From: Rotaria sordida
Lineage: Eukaryota > Rotifera > Eurotatoria > Philodinida > Philodinidae
Assembly: GCA_905250125.1 (NCBI GenBank)
Contig: CAJNOL010001096.1
Span: 1-64,000, forward strand
Direction: 5' to 3'
Length of the DNA stretch: 64,000 nt
The translations under genes were made by a program, and so were the position numbers. Below the pieces are notes generated by a model. The model saw only the letters and a list, made by a program, of their open reading frames with translations, was not told where the DNA came from and did not search any database. Numbering within the stretch: the first letter of the stretch is position 1; every line of letters starts with the position of its first letter. Below, in pieces: positions 12,101 to 27,600 of this stretch.

Positions 12101-12957
12101 TCTGAAGATCCAGGAATATAATTAGACTACTCGGTTCCTTAATTAAAGAACGTAATAAAAGTAATGCGACGCAAATATCTCTAGCTCTTTACTGGAAAGA
12201 TGTGATCTAGTTGAACATATGGTATTCTAGCAGGGATTTATCAGAACTAATGTGCACGTATACACCTATACAAGAATACAATTAAATGAATAATCTAGGG
12301 ATACTCAGTTCCAATTCTGACAAATTCCCGCTAATTCTAAGTCTAGAATTGAATTTGGAATTGATGCACTTCTAAGTACAAAACTAACTAGAATCAGCTC
12401 ACCAATAATGAATCAACGAGCGACAAAAATTAGTAAGAAACGGTCTGAGATAGCGTTTATTCTGGGTTTATGTTAAGCTATAGCTTGAGTTGAAATAGAA
12501 TCGGTTGGTCGTATTCTAAACTGGATTTTACAATAAACTTATTTAACACTAACAACTGTCAAAATCCGATTCGAGCATCGATGTTGAGAAAAACTGATGA
12601 AATACCATAAGCTTAACAGATAATTTATTCTACTGTGCCCATAACAATTATCAAGCATCATCAGTGATGAAACTTTACCTTAGATATATGATCAGAAGTG
12701 TCATGCACGATAATACCAGATAAGCACTACTAATGAACAAATATTCCACTGTGATCAAATTAGTAATATTTGATAGAAAAACCATGAACAGAAGATTTTT
12801 AAAGCAAAAAATTTTTTACTTGACTTAAAACGATATATCAAAATTGAAAACATTAAATTAGAAAATATGAAGTATGCAGTACTAAGGAAGAATATAACAT
12901 GCTTCTCTATTTTATTTTCATAGCAGTGCCAGTTATATTTTTACAATTGAGGTCGTA

Positions 12958-13173
12958 TTATTCGAGAAGATGAATGAGATTGATAATGGCAATAAGAAAT
13001 ATTGCACATTCTAACAAATGTGAAAGTAGCTCTTGAGTTCTCGGACTTAATGGCTCATTAGCTAGTTTGTTGAGAGAAATTCGTAAGACATCGTCTTCTA
13101 CTAAATGATGATTATACAGAAAATAATAGTAAAACCAATTGAAGTATGAGATTTGCCATATTGAAGAAAACAT
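12958..13173 (-). CDS. possible small ORF, 71 aa, or terminal exon
   Basis: Starts with a true ATG (13173) and ends at 12958, with an AATAAA on the minus strand at 12916-12911, about 45 nt downstream. The middle (DDVLRISLNKLANEPLSP, TQELLSHLLE) has a balanced, helix-like composition that is more protein-like than its surroundings. The C-terminus is hydrophobic (AIFLIAIINLIHLL) and could be a tail anchor. No family is recognised and no upstream exons were found. It may be a micro-protein, the last exon of an unseen gene, or chance. Confidence 0.25.
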   Translation of the reverse strand: MFSSIWQISYFNWFYYYFLYNHHLVEDDVLRISLNKLANEPLSPRTQELLSHLLECAIFLIAIINLIHLLE

Positions 13174-13461
13174 ACAAGATTCTTAACACATGATACACGA
13201 TCTAATTTCTCTTTCTTTCCCATTTTTTCTGTTTCAATGATCTTGACCAAAAGAAAAAACCAAGGGATATCTTGCTAAACTTTGCATTAGAGCTATTAAT
13301 ATTTATTACAGATGATTGTATGCTATACTATTAGAAACGTTCATTCTTTGGTCGAAGTTTGACGTAGTCAACACATTGCACACCGTTAGAATCCTCCAAC
13401 AACTCTCCACAGTTGTCGAGAATGACAATTTTCTTTTCTTCAAGAATGGTCATTATACACA

Positions 13462-13557
13462 GAATGTGGGTGTCGGTGTCGGCTTTCGTGACAGCAATAT
13501 CCACACTTACACACACAGTCACAACCATACTTCAGATTCAATCCCACACTGACACAC
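13462..13557. repeat. degenerate GTGTCGG / CACAC simple tract
   Basis: G-rich (gaatgtgggtgtcggtgtcgg) and then C-rich (ccacacttacacacacagtc, tcccacactgacacac). It has the same G-then-C arrangement as the 5463-5705 tract but is more decayed. Overlapping frames in this interval are low complexity and not genes. Confidence 0.45.
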
Positions 13558-15034
13558 AAATTGTTAATTCTCTGAATAAACATAATGGCTACCGAACACT
13601 AAATTTTATACTGATAGTTTGATTTTTTTCACTGATATTTCGTATATAATACTGATAAGTCAGTTTGTTCTCTTTTTCTAATTATCTCTACAAGTTTATT
13701 TATTCATACATTTACTGCAGTGTAAGTCGATTTTTCATTTCTTTATTTCTTTTCCTCACTAGATAAGTGTATGACATCCATAATGATTATTTACTTGTTA
13801 TAATAAGCAATTGAATCATACAAGCAAAAGACATGACTTATCGAATGATGAAGCCTTGTTTATTTATAGTCGAGAAGCCCGTTTAACATGGAATTATATT
13901 GAGAGAATACTGATGAGAACATTTTGCACACGGACGAAATAAGTAAGAAGAGAAAAGCAAATTAACTTTTATTTAAGCAACTTCAATCATCATTGCTTGC
14001 TCATAATAATCGCATTTCTAATTTAACTTTCAACAAAATCAAATTATGCATACCCAACTCCCAAGGTACAGTATTGCGACTATATTTTGGAATTGGATGA
14101 CTGACAGGATCATGGTATTAGAATATGAGCTAGAGTCTTTGGATCACCAACATGTCCATCGCATCCTCATTCTCTCTTAAAATATGTCGCAAATCAATCA
14201 TTTCATATCAATAAACATACAAGTTTTTTTTATGCATTATTACTATTAATCTTTTATTGCTGACTTGAGGCTCATTATTTGCATGGTAATTTGTACTCAA
14301 TCCCGTGCATCATATGATCCGTTGATTATAAAGAATTTCCATTTATTTCTATTCTGTTTTTTACATTTTGGATGCATCAGATAATTATGAACCTGTTTAT
14401 GCATTTCGAAAATAACAATGTATTATACTCACCATCATTTCAAGTAGAATTCTTTTTATTTTCGAACATCAAAATGAACATACACTGTATATTTTGTTTT
14501 CGTTTTTTTGCGTACAGCATAATCAATAGTCACAATGTCAAAAAATGAATAGGATCATTCATTTTTTGTTTTGGCAATTTCGAACGATTATGTAGGTTAA
14601 AACATATCTTACTTCATCCTAGAAATGTCTTGAATTCGTTAAAAAATGACAAACTGATTCATAAGCGAGTTTTACTATCATCAGAAATTCAATGTACAAT
14701 GGACACAAATGACATTATTTATAGATTTTAAAATAAAATATATATACCATACGAATATTTTTTAAGAATATAGAAACTATGCTCTGGTATTTGCTTTTCT
14801 TCCTACAGAAACGTGCATGTACATATTTTCAGACAGAAACGCAAGCGTCAGAAAAATAATTCAAACGTAGGTTTGATCGATTCGATCGTTTTATGTGCTT
14901 CCAATAGCTATTTATTATTCTTTGTTTTGCTTGCAAATAAACATCAAATTATACGACGATACACTCATAATGGAAGGGAAGACTAACAAAATCATAAGAT
15001 TTATTTTTTCATCATCCGAAACAGCACAGGAATC

Positions 15035-15058
15035 TATATATATATATATATATATATA
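15035..15058. repeat. (TA)n microsatellite
   Basis: Twelve perfect TA dinucleotides about 0.6 kb upstream of the ABC transporter start. Confidence 0.9.
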
Positions 15059-15635
15059 CTGGTGAAAAACACCTCATAGAAAAGAGAAAGAACAACTTTT
15101 TTGTAAATAGAGAATTACTTCAGCATGATCAAGGACATGCGAGTTTTTATTTGACAGAAAATATATTTTAGTAGCAAAACAAAAAAACTTCAGCTAACGA
15201 AGTTGACTGTCAATGATACTTCATGATACCTTATCAATACTTCACCATAGTTTCGGGACATCGTTTTTCTATACTTGAAAGAAAAGTATCAGTTAAAATA
15301 TGAAATTTTTCAATTCTCAGTTATTTCCATATTACAACTATCAGAGTAACGATAATTTTAAACATTGTTACCCTTTTAAGAATGACACATATTCATATTT
15401 TTATTATTTTTTACAACTGATAAGTCATTTGACATAGAAGTTTAATATCGAACTACTCAAAAAGATATTGTCGTTGCTTTCACATGAGTTATGATCATTT
15501 CGATACAACTGATTACTTTCTGCCCGTTAACACTGGTATGATATAAGACTAAACAATAAATTTTAATCGTTGTTAGTACAGCTCTCGTAACATATTTTAA
15601 GAAACAAAAAAAAAATCATTTACCTACTACTCTTT

Positions 15636-18600
15636 ATGTATAGATGGCGGACAAATGAAAAGTACAATATGGCAGATTTTAGTGTTAGTCAATCGAAAAA
15701 TGGTGTTTTAATCAATTTTCTGCTACATTTTCGGGCATTATTCATCAAAATGTTCTTAATGTCTCTACGAAAACGAGGTCAAACGATTGCTGAAATACTT
15801 TTTGCCTGGGCATTTATAGGTCTTTTTCTTGGCATGCGATACATTCTTGATCGTCGTTATTTGAAAAATACTCAAATAGAAAGTTTTAGCCCACAACATT
15901 CATTATTAATTAATGAATCAATAGTTAATGTAACTTATTATTATCCTTGTAAGTTTGACACTTTTGCTTTAGTCTACTTGGGCTATATTTGACTGTTTTA
16001 TAATAATCTACATACGTTCAGCAAATCCTTGCACATCAACAATCGTTAACAAAACATTGACCGGACTAAGAACCGTCGAAAACAAATATCCCACTTTAGG
16101 TAAGTATGATGAGTTTTTAACTTTCAATACAACTATTTATATTTTAATCTCTCCAATGTCTTTTTAATAAGGCCTACTTATTTTTGAATTAATACATGTC
16201 TGGCTATATAAAGATATCTTTACAAAAAAATTCAATTACTTAATTGAGTCTGTTATATTCAAAATTATACGTATCATATTAAGTCAATGGACTATGTTGA
16301 ATATTTATAGATTGTGTTAGATGCAATTTGAGTGACTCGATAATATCATTATTCCTGAGTAATTAGGACGTGTCCTAAAAGTAAAAATAAGTTCATTTTT
16401 TCTATATGATAGAGGAAAGTTTCAATATATTGTTCATGAATACAAGTTTAGGAATATTATTTATCCAATTCATTAGAAATGCATAAGCTATTTTGAATGT
16501 CAATCAACTCGGAGTATTGTATTATTGTAATAGAAGAAAAAATTCTCTGACATTTCAGGCTTTCTAGAATTTTAAATGCATTTACTTATAGTCTTTCAAT
16601 TTTTTTCGTGTCCATATGCCTACTGGAAGATTTCACAGAGTGTTCTCGCATATATTTCTACATAGGATTTTGGACAAGTTTGATCAGCTACAGTCACTTT
16701 TTAGTAGGATACTTTGATGAATAATCAGTCATAAAAAAGTTCAAAGATCATCGGAAATTTGTCCCATAAATATAATTGAAGGTTTTATAGTTGATCAATT
16801 CGAAAAAAAAATGTTTTACTCTCATCAACAAATGAAGATGCTAAGTTGAAAATACTGGAGGACATTCTATTACTTACATTAAAGTTTTAAAGTAATTTGA
16901 TGATTTCTAGTGTTTCGATCCTAGTATCATGATCTGTTCATAAAAGTAGAGACATATTTTTTACCAAAATAATCCATTAAAAAAGTTTCATAGATTGAAA
17001 TATACTCTTTATTATCGTAAACGACGAGAGATTTGAAGTTGGTCGAAATTGGTTGACCATATCCAATTTTTTTATTGTCTGTCGACTTTTGAAAGATACC
17101 TTTATAGGGATATAAAAAGAAACATCCAGCTCCATCTTCAGTGGTCATTTCAAAACAGAGAATTTCAATTCTCATTCTTGTCATATTTCCATTTTTTTTC
17201 AGCAATAGTAAAGAGAAGAGAAGAGACGTATGCTATTTGTACGACTACTGAGATAGAAACAATTTGGGTTAATAACAGCATCAAGGGAAAAAACGGTGAT
17301 ACAAGTAATGAACAATTGATTTCACTATGATGCAGATTCAAATTATAGATGAAATCTAACTCGAAACAAATCGTATTAGTGTCAATTCGACTAAATGATA
17401 AACCATGCATAGATAACTCTTTCACAATTTATGATTATTAACATTTTCTTGTGCAATCAATCGTTTCATTCTTTAAAATTCAAATTGTGTTTGTTTCATC
17501 AAATCGAATGAATGGATTGAAATAATATTAAATATTGTTTCCTTGCTCTGCTTTGACTAAAAAGTTATCTTCGAGTTGGATTTGTAGTGATAGCTATGAA
17601 TGTGCTCTACAATTAAAGTACTGTGCAACTCAAACTAAATTACTATTCGAGAGTTATAGAACTTCTTAAAGTTATTTGCTCAGAGACAATTATAGCGAAT
17701 ATCTCTTTGTAAAATTCTGCGTACGGATACCTGTCAGCATTATCCAGAATTAAAAATTGGCCGTTTTCATTTTTGACCTTCCGATGTCTTATCATAAAAT
17801 GTTGAATTTCGTAAATAGATTTTTCAATAAAAACTTTACAGATGATTTTTTTTCAAAACTTCACAGTTGCCTCTGAGGTCCTGCCTTGACTATTGTCAAA
17901 GAAATTTTTTGACTCGATGAGGAGAAATTAGAGGAGTCGTAAACGACATTGATAAAGTCTGTCTATAACGAGCGATTTCTTCAAAAAGTCTTTATCATCC
18001 TCGTATATACCGTTCCTTGAACACGTATTCTACTGTTTCCGATATTTCAGTTGTAGTAAAAAATTTGGTTCCATCTGTTGTACCATACTCGATCATCAGA
18101 AATAGGCAAAAAGGAAGAAATATTCCTAATAAAAGAAAATAGAAACAAAGATTTCACTGGTATGTAATTAATCAGAAAATAACTTTGATAATAGTTAGGA
18201 AATTTTCATAGGTCTCTACAATTTCTAAACTTCTATGCTGCATTTAGACACATTTTTCAGATCGTTTAGACTATCATCAAAGAGAGTAACTGAAGTTAAG
18301 GTATGAATAGAATAACAATTAGATTAATGTTCATTTATGTGTCTTAATGTGTCGATCGATAACCAAACCATCAGACTCGAAGAATTATTGCAATGGTAGA
18401 AGATTTTACTATGAATCTGCTCATATTTTAATTCGTCTGAGCAAAGCTAGAACAAAAATTTCCAATACGATGACTTTAATAGATTCATACGGTAGAGTTT
18501 ATCCAATGATTATCATTTGTTAAAATGTAGAAGTTTGTTATAAATATAATTTGATAATTGATGCTATACTTAACATATCGATGAGACCTCATAGAAAAGC

Positions 18601-21600
18601 TTCAATTCTACCACCTGATGCTTTTCAATTTAGCACTACCTTTATCGGAACAAAGTCTATTGTCATTACCAAATGAAGTTCTACTATCAATGAATGCTTA
18701 TATTCTTTTTACGAATATGGATTCGTGTGTGAATCGATCAACAATGCCAGATCAAGTTCATTATACTTTACGTGTGCAGGAGTAAGCTATTGAATTTGTA
18801 TTCTTTGTTCATTTATTTGTATTTGTCCTTATTGTAGAAATGACCAACATTATTATCGAGCTCATCGTGTCAAGCTTAAAGATAGTGAAATTCGTTCAAA
18901 ACGCTCTCCGGAAGATTTTTGTCATGGTATATTCAACGCATCTGTTTTTTTTCTTTTGAAATATAATTATTAATAATTATCATAGTATAAAATAGGAAAA
19001 GTGACTCTGCATCTCACAGACTGTAGTGCATATGTTGGAAAAGCGATCTTAACGTCATAGATCGTGATGAACATTTCGAAATACTACACTTTCAGTTCCA
19101 TGGTCGACTATCACCGTGCTGTTGAAGGATCTGGCTTATGACTAAAGAGGCTCGGTTGTCTTTCATTTATAATTAATCTCGTTAAGATTGCATTAAAAAA
19201 CCTTTTTACATTATGAATAGATTTGAAACCCAAAGATCCACAAAAATTTGTTTTTTTTTAATCTGCTAGATGATGTTTTGACTTCTATCACAGAGTATAA
19301 CAAACATTTCGATAGGCTGCTTCTTGACTATATCAAATATTGTGATTAATATAGAGAAAATATTTATTTACAATTCATGAGACTCTATTGTGTTTCACTG
19401 TAGTGATTGGATTAAATCCTTTTTTCTTTGCAGAAATTAGAACTTGTATTTTATGTTTTTCTAGAGACTGACGTATTAGTGGACTACATGGATCAATTTC
19501 TAGGCCTTCAGTTTGCAATTGATATATCAATCATCGAGTATGCAACGAACATTATTCAAAAGATAAAGACACCGACTGTAAGTTGAATAATTTGCTTGTA
19601 ATTCATGTAAAAACAAAACAATACTATATATTAGATAATTATGAATCATTTGGGTTGTCCCGCTATCGATACTGATCAACTCTATACAATTTACAGTTTT
19701 TTTATTTCAATCTTTGTTTCGTTTATTTACTCAATAACATTCATTATTACAATTGCTTATATTGTTGAAGAACGTGAAAATAAGACAAAAGTAAGTAAAA
19801 ATAAAAAATATTCATTGTAATGGATGATCTAGAATAGAATCTATACTATTAAATATTTTCTTAGGAATATTTGCGTATTTATGGCCTTCGTACTTGGGTA
19901 AACAATTTAGTTTGGTTTAGCCGATCAATGTGCATATATTTTTTGTTGACTGGTATTGTGACTGGGTTCAGTATGCTAGTTTTACCAAGTTCAAATATAG
20001 AATCAAATGGTATTGCCAAAGCTATATTTAACAATACTCATTGGACACTAGTTTGGACCGTTCTCTTTGTCTATTCAATCCATGTTTCAGCATTTACGGT
20101 CTTTTTTAGTCAATTTTTCAGACGTCGTAAGTGTTAAGTTCATTTTTAACACCAAATCATCACTCATGTCAGACAAAAAATTCTTAGATATTCAAATGGA
20201 ATAAAAAAACTTGGGTCTTGAGTTTCTCAATACTTCAAAAAAAAACCAAAGATTCGACTAATGTCTCACTCTTTATTTCAATATGATCATACATTTAGAC
20301 TACTATTCTAAAAAAATTCACATCAATTCCAAATGTGGGTGCAACTGAACTGAAGATTGTCACGCTACATCTAACTTTAGAAAGAGCTACGACGCTAGTT
20401 TTATTGCTATATTTGTTTTTCATAGTATTACAATCGGTTTTGTATCCAGTAATATTAATACAACTACACATACTCAAATATCTCTTTAGTGACGATTTGA
20501 ATCCTACCAATGGACTATCCTTTCAAAAATTGTTATTCTTGTTGCTAGCGTGCTCTCTTAACCTTCATATTAGACTATAGTGCAAGCATTTAGTAGATTT
20601 CAGGCAAAGTTTGTACGTTTGTTTGATCACGAGTGAACTTTTGAGTATAGGTCCAAAGTAAAGCTGCAAAAAATATTTTAGATTTCGCAAAATGATAGTA
20701 CAGTACAACTCGAAATGTTTTTTTAACAAATATAAAGATACTGCAATGCTCATTTTTCAAAGCTCAAGTAAACTCGCATTGATAATAAAAATTTTCAATG
20801 ATGACAAACTGTTATTTCTGACATTTTAAATACATTTTGAAGGTATTACTTTTGATGTATATTGCTTTTTATTGTCTACAAGAAAGCTTTGATCAAATCT
20901 CTTGCAATTTGTAAGATATTGCATTCTGTCATTGAGCGAACGATGATGATAACGTATCAATACATGTGTTGTTGTCGATGCAACAGAGAAGAAAACATGT
21001 TTGAAATGAGAAAGGAAAAGTTTATCGATATGATCCAATGTTTGCGTTATCGAATCGAACAGCTTTGTAAAATCTTAAAGAGAATTATAAAATGGAATAA
21101 AAATTATGAAATTTATTCAAATTAATCTTTGTTTGTCTGAAAAGTTATTTATTCTTCACTAACAATGATTCAAACAAATAAAATTTTCTAGTCACAAAAA
21201 AAATTCTATTCCACGACTAACTGTTTATGTAAATTTTGTTATTTCATTTAGCTCTATTGGCAAAAATGTTGGGTTTTACTTTATGGTTTTTCACGTTAAT
21301 TGATTTCTATTCAAATGTACCAGTCGGTGTTCAATATTTTTTGTGCCTTTTTCCAAATATTGGTCTCATGTTTTGTATTCAAGTTATGTTGCAATATGAA
21401 CGTAAATGTGGTAAGTAAAAATTATTCTCTTACTTAGTTGATGATCAAAAACATTATCATCTTAGAGACAAGGACTTGTTTTCATAGAAAAAGAACTTTT
21501 CTCATACGTGAAGAATAAGAAGTAAAAGCAATAGCTCATTTATGCTTGTTTCGAAAACTTTTTAAAAAAATTGCATAAATTCTGCCAATAGAACAAAAAA

Positions 21601-24600
21601 GTTAGAAACTTTTCAAAGCAATATTTTGTATAGAACGCTAAGGAGAGGCATTACCTATTGATCCACATTGCCTATCAACAAATGATAAAAATTAGCCATA
21701 TATATTTTTTGCTTCCTACATTCTACAGGTAGTTTTGTTCGTTGCTCTACGTTGAAAAGTGACGATACATCTAACTGACTACTTCAAATTCTTTTTTATA
21801 TGGAAATATATAAAACTCATTTGTTATTATATGAATAAGGATTATATTCTTTTCTTCGTCATCAGATGGAATAACAATGTTCTCTCAACTTTATTCGAAT
21901 CTATTTACGTATCCACTTTATATTGGCATTTGTCTACTGCTAATGCTTGTCTACTCTTTTATCTATATGATTTTGGCTATTTATATTGAACGTATTAATC
22001 CAGGTGAATTCGGCATATCACAACCGTGGAATTATTTATGCAAAAAAGGCTATTGGAAATCACAACAAGTATCTTCTATTAAACAAACAAAGATTAATAA
22101 GAATAAAGATAAAGATTATTCGACTATTGAAAATAATCACTGGATTGAATCAAGTTCTCTTGCCAATACAAAACTACCTGTCTTAAGTATAAATCATATG
22201 ACAAAAGTAAGATATGAGAGTAGTTAAAATTCTACTTGTTGCTTTTGGTTTTAACTATTTGACGTTTAGAGATTCGGCAAACTGAATGCCGTTATGAATT
22301 TATCTCTCGATTTTTACAACGGTGAAGTGTGTTCATTGTTGGGACATAATGGAGCAGGCAAAACGACCACGACATTTATTCTTGTTGGTATGAGATTAGT
22401 ACATATGATTAAACTGTTTTCTAAAGTACACTCATAAATATGGGACATCTAAAAAACATATCGAGTCTAAACTGTTATCAGACGTTTTATATCATACTTA
22501 TAACATCCAACTTAGGATTAACAGTAACATTCCATTCGACAAACAAGTCATTAAGAAATATATTTTGGAAAAGATAATAACTTTAGAATATATTTATTAT
22601 ATACTGATTGTATTTATTGTAGTTTTTGAAGACTGCTTATTTCAACTGGAGTCGTCAAAGCTTTTGACACTTGCCAAAATTCTAACAGTTCTGATTTGAA
22701 GTTTTAAACTTGCTGAATATCATGATCAGTAGTAGATAAAATCATTGCTCAATAATAGTAATAAAGATATCAGAGACAAAGACCCGAGCGAAAGGCAATA
22801 TAATATTGCTTTCATAGACATTTTTATTGCCTCATTACTTTTGTATAAAGACTTCAGAGTATTTGACTTCAACCTATTTGACGTACTTCAATTTTTTTTT
22901 TGATAAATCTTTTTGTTTGTTCTGTATCTCTTCTCTTATTCGTTTCTGAAATGAGTGGATGAGGATGTACTAATTATATATCCTATCATACTTGCATTAT
23001 TCATGCTGTATTATCGCATATTTTTATGCGTCATGCATTCATTTCTCTCTATGTTGGTATATATCAACCACTCATGAACTCTCTTAGCACTGACATTTTA
23101 TCTTTCACTTTTTCGTCCAGTTACAGCTAATCAACATCGAAGTTTTCAGATGTAACAACAAGATAGCGACGAGAAAATATCAACAGTATCAAAGATTCAT
23201 CAGTATTGATCATTGTTTTTGAGTTCTTATGTATTGTTCACAAAAACTCCTGAACACATATTTGAGAGAGGCACATTTACATTTGTATTTACACAAATTC
23301 TACGAGCTAAAGTCGTGCTCTTCGAAGTTTTCTATTGATGTAGCCTACTAACGGAACATAGCAGTATTGATTCGATCGAAATAACAGCATTCAAACACAA
23401 TATTAGTGTAATCATGAGCAACATGATCTATGTTGAATTTGATCAGAATCAATGCATCGTCTTTAAACGAGAGCAGGATACTTCGTCAGATATGATTACT
23501 TTGTCGAAATTTGGTCGGCATGATTTACTTCCAAATTATGTTATGCTTTCTTTAATGTTTTAAAACTTGTGTCTAGGCATGTTGGAACCGACATCGGGTT
23601 CTATAACTGTCAAAGGATTGGATGGTCGAATGCATATACAAGAGATTCGAAAAATAATTGGTTTTTGTCCACAATATGGTAAAAATATTAATTCTTTTTT
23701 TGATGAAAACATTCATTGAATAAAAAATATACTTTCAGATATTCTTTACAATGAATTATCTGTTAGGGAACATTTGAAACTAGTCGCAGAGGTATACAAT
23801 CATTTAATGATAAACTATGCTGGTTTTAATTGAAATTTAATGTTTTTTTTCTTTTCTGTAGATGCGTCAAATGAGACGAAAAGAAGCGGAAGAATCTATT
23901 GATAATATTCTTAATTTAATTGGACTTGTCGATCAACAACATACATGGGCAAATAATTTGTCTGGTGGTATGAAGCGTCGATTGTCTATTGGTATTTCAT
24001 TAGTTGGTGATTCGAAAGTAAAGGAATTTCTTTTAAAAATATAATTTTTTCGTACATTTCTATAACAATGAATTTGACCTACTAATTATTCTAGGTATTG
24101 ATTTTGGATGAACCTACTAGTGGCATTGGTAAGTACAATAAATACATTTTAAGTAGATATATTAAATCAGTAGGGAAAAATAAAGAGTCAAATATCTTTT
24201 TATAGTAAAGAAATAAATCATTAGTATAAAACCACTATGAAGTTTTCAAACTATAGCATAAATTTAACTGTAATTTTATGTACAAGGAAATAAGTAGTCT
24301 AATTAAGGTTAATAGTGAATTTGTGGTAGAATGCTTTGATTGAAGATGCAACAGCAAAAAAATGCAATTTTAATGAATGAATAATCCATTTCACTTTCAT
24401 AGTCTTACAGAGAAATCAAGTCTCAGTATTTTATTACAAGCCTAAAGTTTGAGTTCAATTTTATTGTATGCATGTGCTCCAGCTAGTAGAGAATAAAATT
24501 TATATGAATACATGATGCAACAAAACTTAAATGTAAATTCTAATTTTCGTATTGAAGAATCAAAAAAAAAGCAGCTACATACATAAAAAAAACTATGATT

Positions 24601-27600
24601 CGTAAAACCGACCGGACAAAGTCGATATAGATTTTCATTGGAGGTAGAAAGACTAATGCAAAATTTTGGTCACATATCGAACATAAAGTTTGTATCTATA
24701 TTATTTAAAAATCTGAATTCAATTAGCAAAGTTATCACGTGTGAATAGCTATGATGATAACACAAGCACTTCAGGGACAATTGTTGAAGAATTGAAAGGA
24801 CAAAAGACTGTGAAAAGAAGATCGTAAGAAGACAAAAAAAAATCATGAATTCCGTCCACCAGAATTTTTGGTTTTTTTTCGACTAGAAATGTGTTTAGCT
24901 CAAAATCTTTGACAAAGAACATATAATACCACTATAAGGAGTCAATGTTTTTCAATGTAAAACTATTTTGCCGTATATTCGCTCCAATACTTGCTTATTA
25001 TTTATGAGATTGTAAAAAAAAGTCATGATCACATTTTCAAAAGAAACATTTTGACTACTTCTAACGCGTTTTTGCATTGTAGATCCATACAATCGTCGTC
25101 TTATATGGACAATTATACGTAAAATGAAAGAAGCCGGAAAATGTATAATTTTGACAACACATTTTCTCGAAGAAGCTGACGTTCTATCTGATCGAATCGC
25201 TGTTATGAGTAAAGGTCGATTGCAAGCAAATGGAACGCCTGAATTTCTTAAACAACAAACAGGTTTCTTGAAGAATTCCATGTGAACATAACTTGTATCA
25301 TAAGTTTAATATATCTTAGATTTTGAATATCGTATTTTTATTGAGAAAAATGAAACATGTGACATTCAACATATTACTAAATTCTTTCAAGAACATGTAC
25401 AAACTACTGTATTAGAAAGACAATCAGCATCAGAACTAGTATTTGGCATCAAACGTGGTGCATCACAACGAATTAGTCGATTAATCAATACACTCGATGA
25501 GCAAGGTCCAAATATTGGTATTAAAGGATATGGTTTATCAATGACAACAGTGGAAGAAGTATTTTTAAAGTAGGACATTTGATATACAGTGTAAATAAGA
25601 AGTATCTTTCAGATTAAAAAAAAATCAATCTCTTCTTTTTACTTCAAACAAATCCGACGGATCCTTTCTTGATGAAAGAAGATTTTGGAAAGTTTTTATC
25701 CAATAGGAAATCTTTAAGAGACATTGCTTTAAATTAGCAGTAGTAATATTACTAAAGCAAAATATTACATGATATCTTAGCCATTCTTAAAAATAGTAAT
25801 CTAAAACTTTTAGCATATATACTACTTTGGAAGTTCAGAATAGCGAGATCAGTCTGATTTTACTAGTTTGTATTGAGATTCTATCATCAAAGAAAAAGTC
25901 AGTTCAATTAATCGAAGCTGAACAAAAAGACGTATGAATCATTCTGTATGTATCTAATGCAGGATTGTAAATGACAACAAATTGTATCGAAAAAATGACT
26001 TATGTTATGAAAAGCTTTGATCACAATTGAAAACCAGAATTTATGTCAGATTTTTTACAAGCTATGATAAAAACACGTTGACATACTGGACGTGAGACTT
26101 TGATGAAATAATTATATTATTAAAAGAGAGAGAGAGAGAGAGACGTATTTATTTATTTTGAGACTTTAAATCTATATGAAGATCAGAATTTTCAACGAAT
26201 CAATCACAATCTTTGAAGCGAATCGAGTGTAATGCGTGGCGAGTAGCAATTATACTCCATAAAAATTCGATCAAAAATGTATAAATCTATACTTAATGTA
26301 GAAATGAATACTCAATTGAAACAGTATGAGTGACCAAGAAGAAAATCATTTATTTTCAAAATTCAGCTGACATATGTTTTGTTTACTTCTTTTTTTTCTT
26401 TTTGATAATATATAGACTCGTAGAAGAAGAAACGAACGAAATAAAACAAAATCAAGAAAAATCAAAAGCTAATCTAGCAAAAACCGGTATTCATATTTTT
26501 ATTATTTAATTCAATTATTTATTTATTATTATAGTATTCTTTCGAAATCACAATCATATCACTGGTTTTTATCTCATTTGGATTCGACTTTCTACATTCA
26601 TTATCAAACGATGGATTCTTTCTCGTCGACAAATATTCGTTTTATTTGGCTTCTTCCTAGGACCTTTATTGATCGAAATTTTAACTATTTCAACATTGCC
26701 TTCTCCAAAAGATATTCAAGCATCACTTTTACAAAATGAACGTGTTAAAGATGCTCAAGTTACACTTATTCCATCAATATATAATCCTCAAACAATAGTT
26801 ATTCATTCAAATGAGAATGATAATCAAATAAAAGGATATTTAAAAAATTATTTAACAAATATGAATGCAAATATTGAAGAAATATCAACAAATAATATAA
26901 TCGATTATATTCTATCACGAAATAATAATTCCTATGATACATATGTTAATAAATATCAAATGGGTTTTTCCATTGATAAACGTTCAACACTTGTAATATT
27001 CAATGTTTTCTTTTCGACAGTTAATTATCATACAATGGCAACAGGTCTTAGTATAGCAACAACGTGTTTATTTCAATATTATGCAAATTCATCATTAAAA
27101 AGTATTCAAACAATAAATCAACCAATTTTAACATCTTCAGCATCAGTTACAGCTCGAGCTATATTTTATGATCGAATATATTGTTTTGATACAGTTCCAT
27201 TATCATTATTAAATTTTATAAATAGTTTTATTGCATCAATTTTTATTAGTATTCTTGCATTGAATGTTATTCGTGAACGTATTAGTCATTCAAAAGATTT
27301 ACAATTATTAACAAATACATCAAAAAAATTATATTGGTTTTCGAATTTTCTTTACGATTTAACGTTATGTTGGATTGTTTCTGCACTTTTAACTATTATT
27401 GTAAAGGTAAGATAAATAATTTCGGATGTAGGTGATTAGAAGATCCACATCCTCAGTTGTTATCTATCATTACACACAAATGAAAAACATTTGTGACTCA
27501 TTGATAAGTCAGATTATAAGAAGAAATTGAAATTTTAAGTTACGGACTGTCGAAATAAATCAATTTTATTTTTCTAGTCATATTAGAGAGAATGTCCTTC

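Larger units (their letters stand above)
9144..15635. other. long gene-poor stretch
   Basis: About 6.5 kb. Frames seen here are short and mostly lack an ATG or motif. The most coding-like is a 71-aa minus-strand frame at 12958-13173 (separate entry). A degenerate GTGTCGG/CACAC tract lies at 13462-13557. A perfect 12-bp-arm hairpin (caaaaaatgaat, 6-nt loop) lies at 14539-14568, and a (TA)n run at 15035-15058. The 11160-11340 stretch repeats words such as atttctcctt but shows no defined unit. Confidence 0.4.

Noticed and set aside
17049..17202. Upstream part of the 17049-17330 frame
   Set aside because: Only 17203-17295 fits the ABCA phase after a clear acceptor; the rest is intronic.
20335..20580. 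81-aa hydrophobic frame in ABCA intron 8, considered as an exon
   Set aside because: It does not have splice sites that keep phase, and skipping it gives a continuous ABCA sequence.
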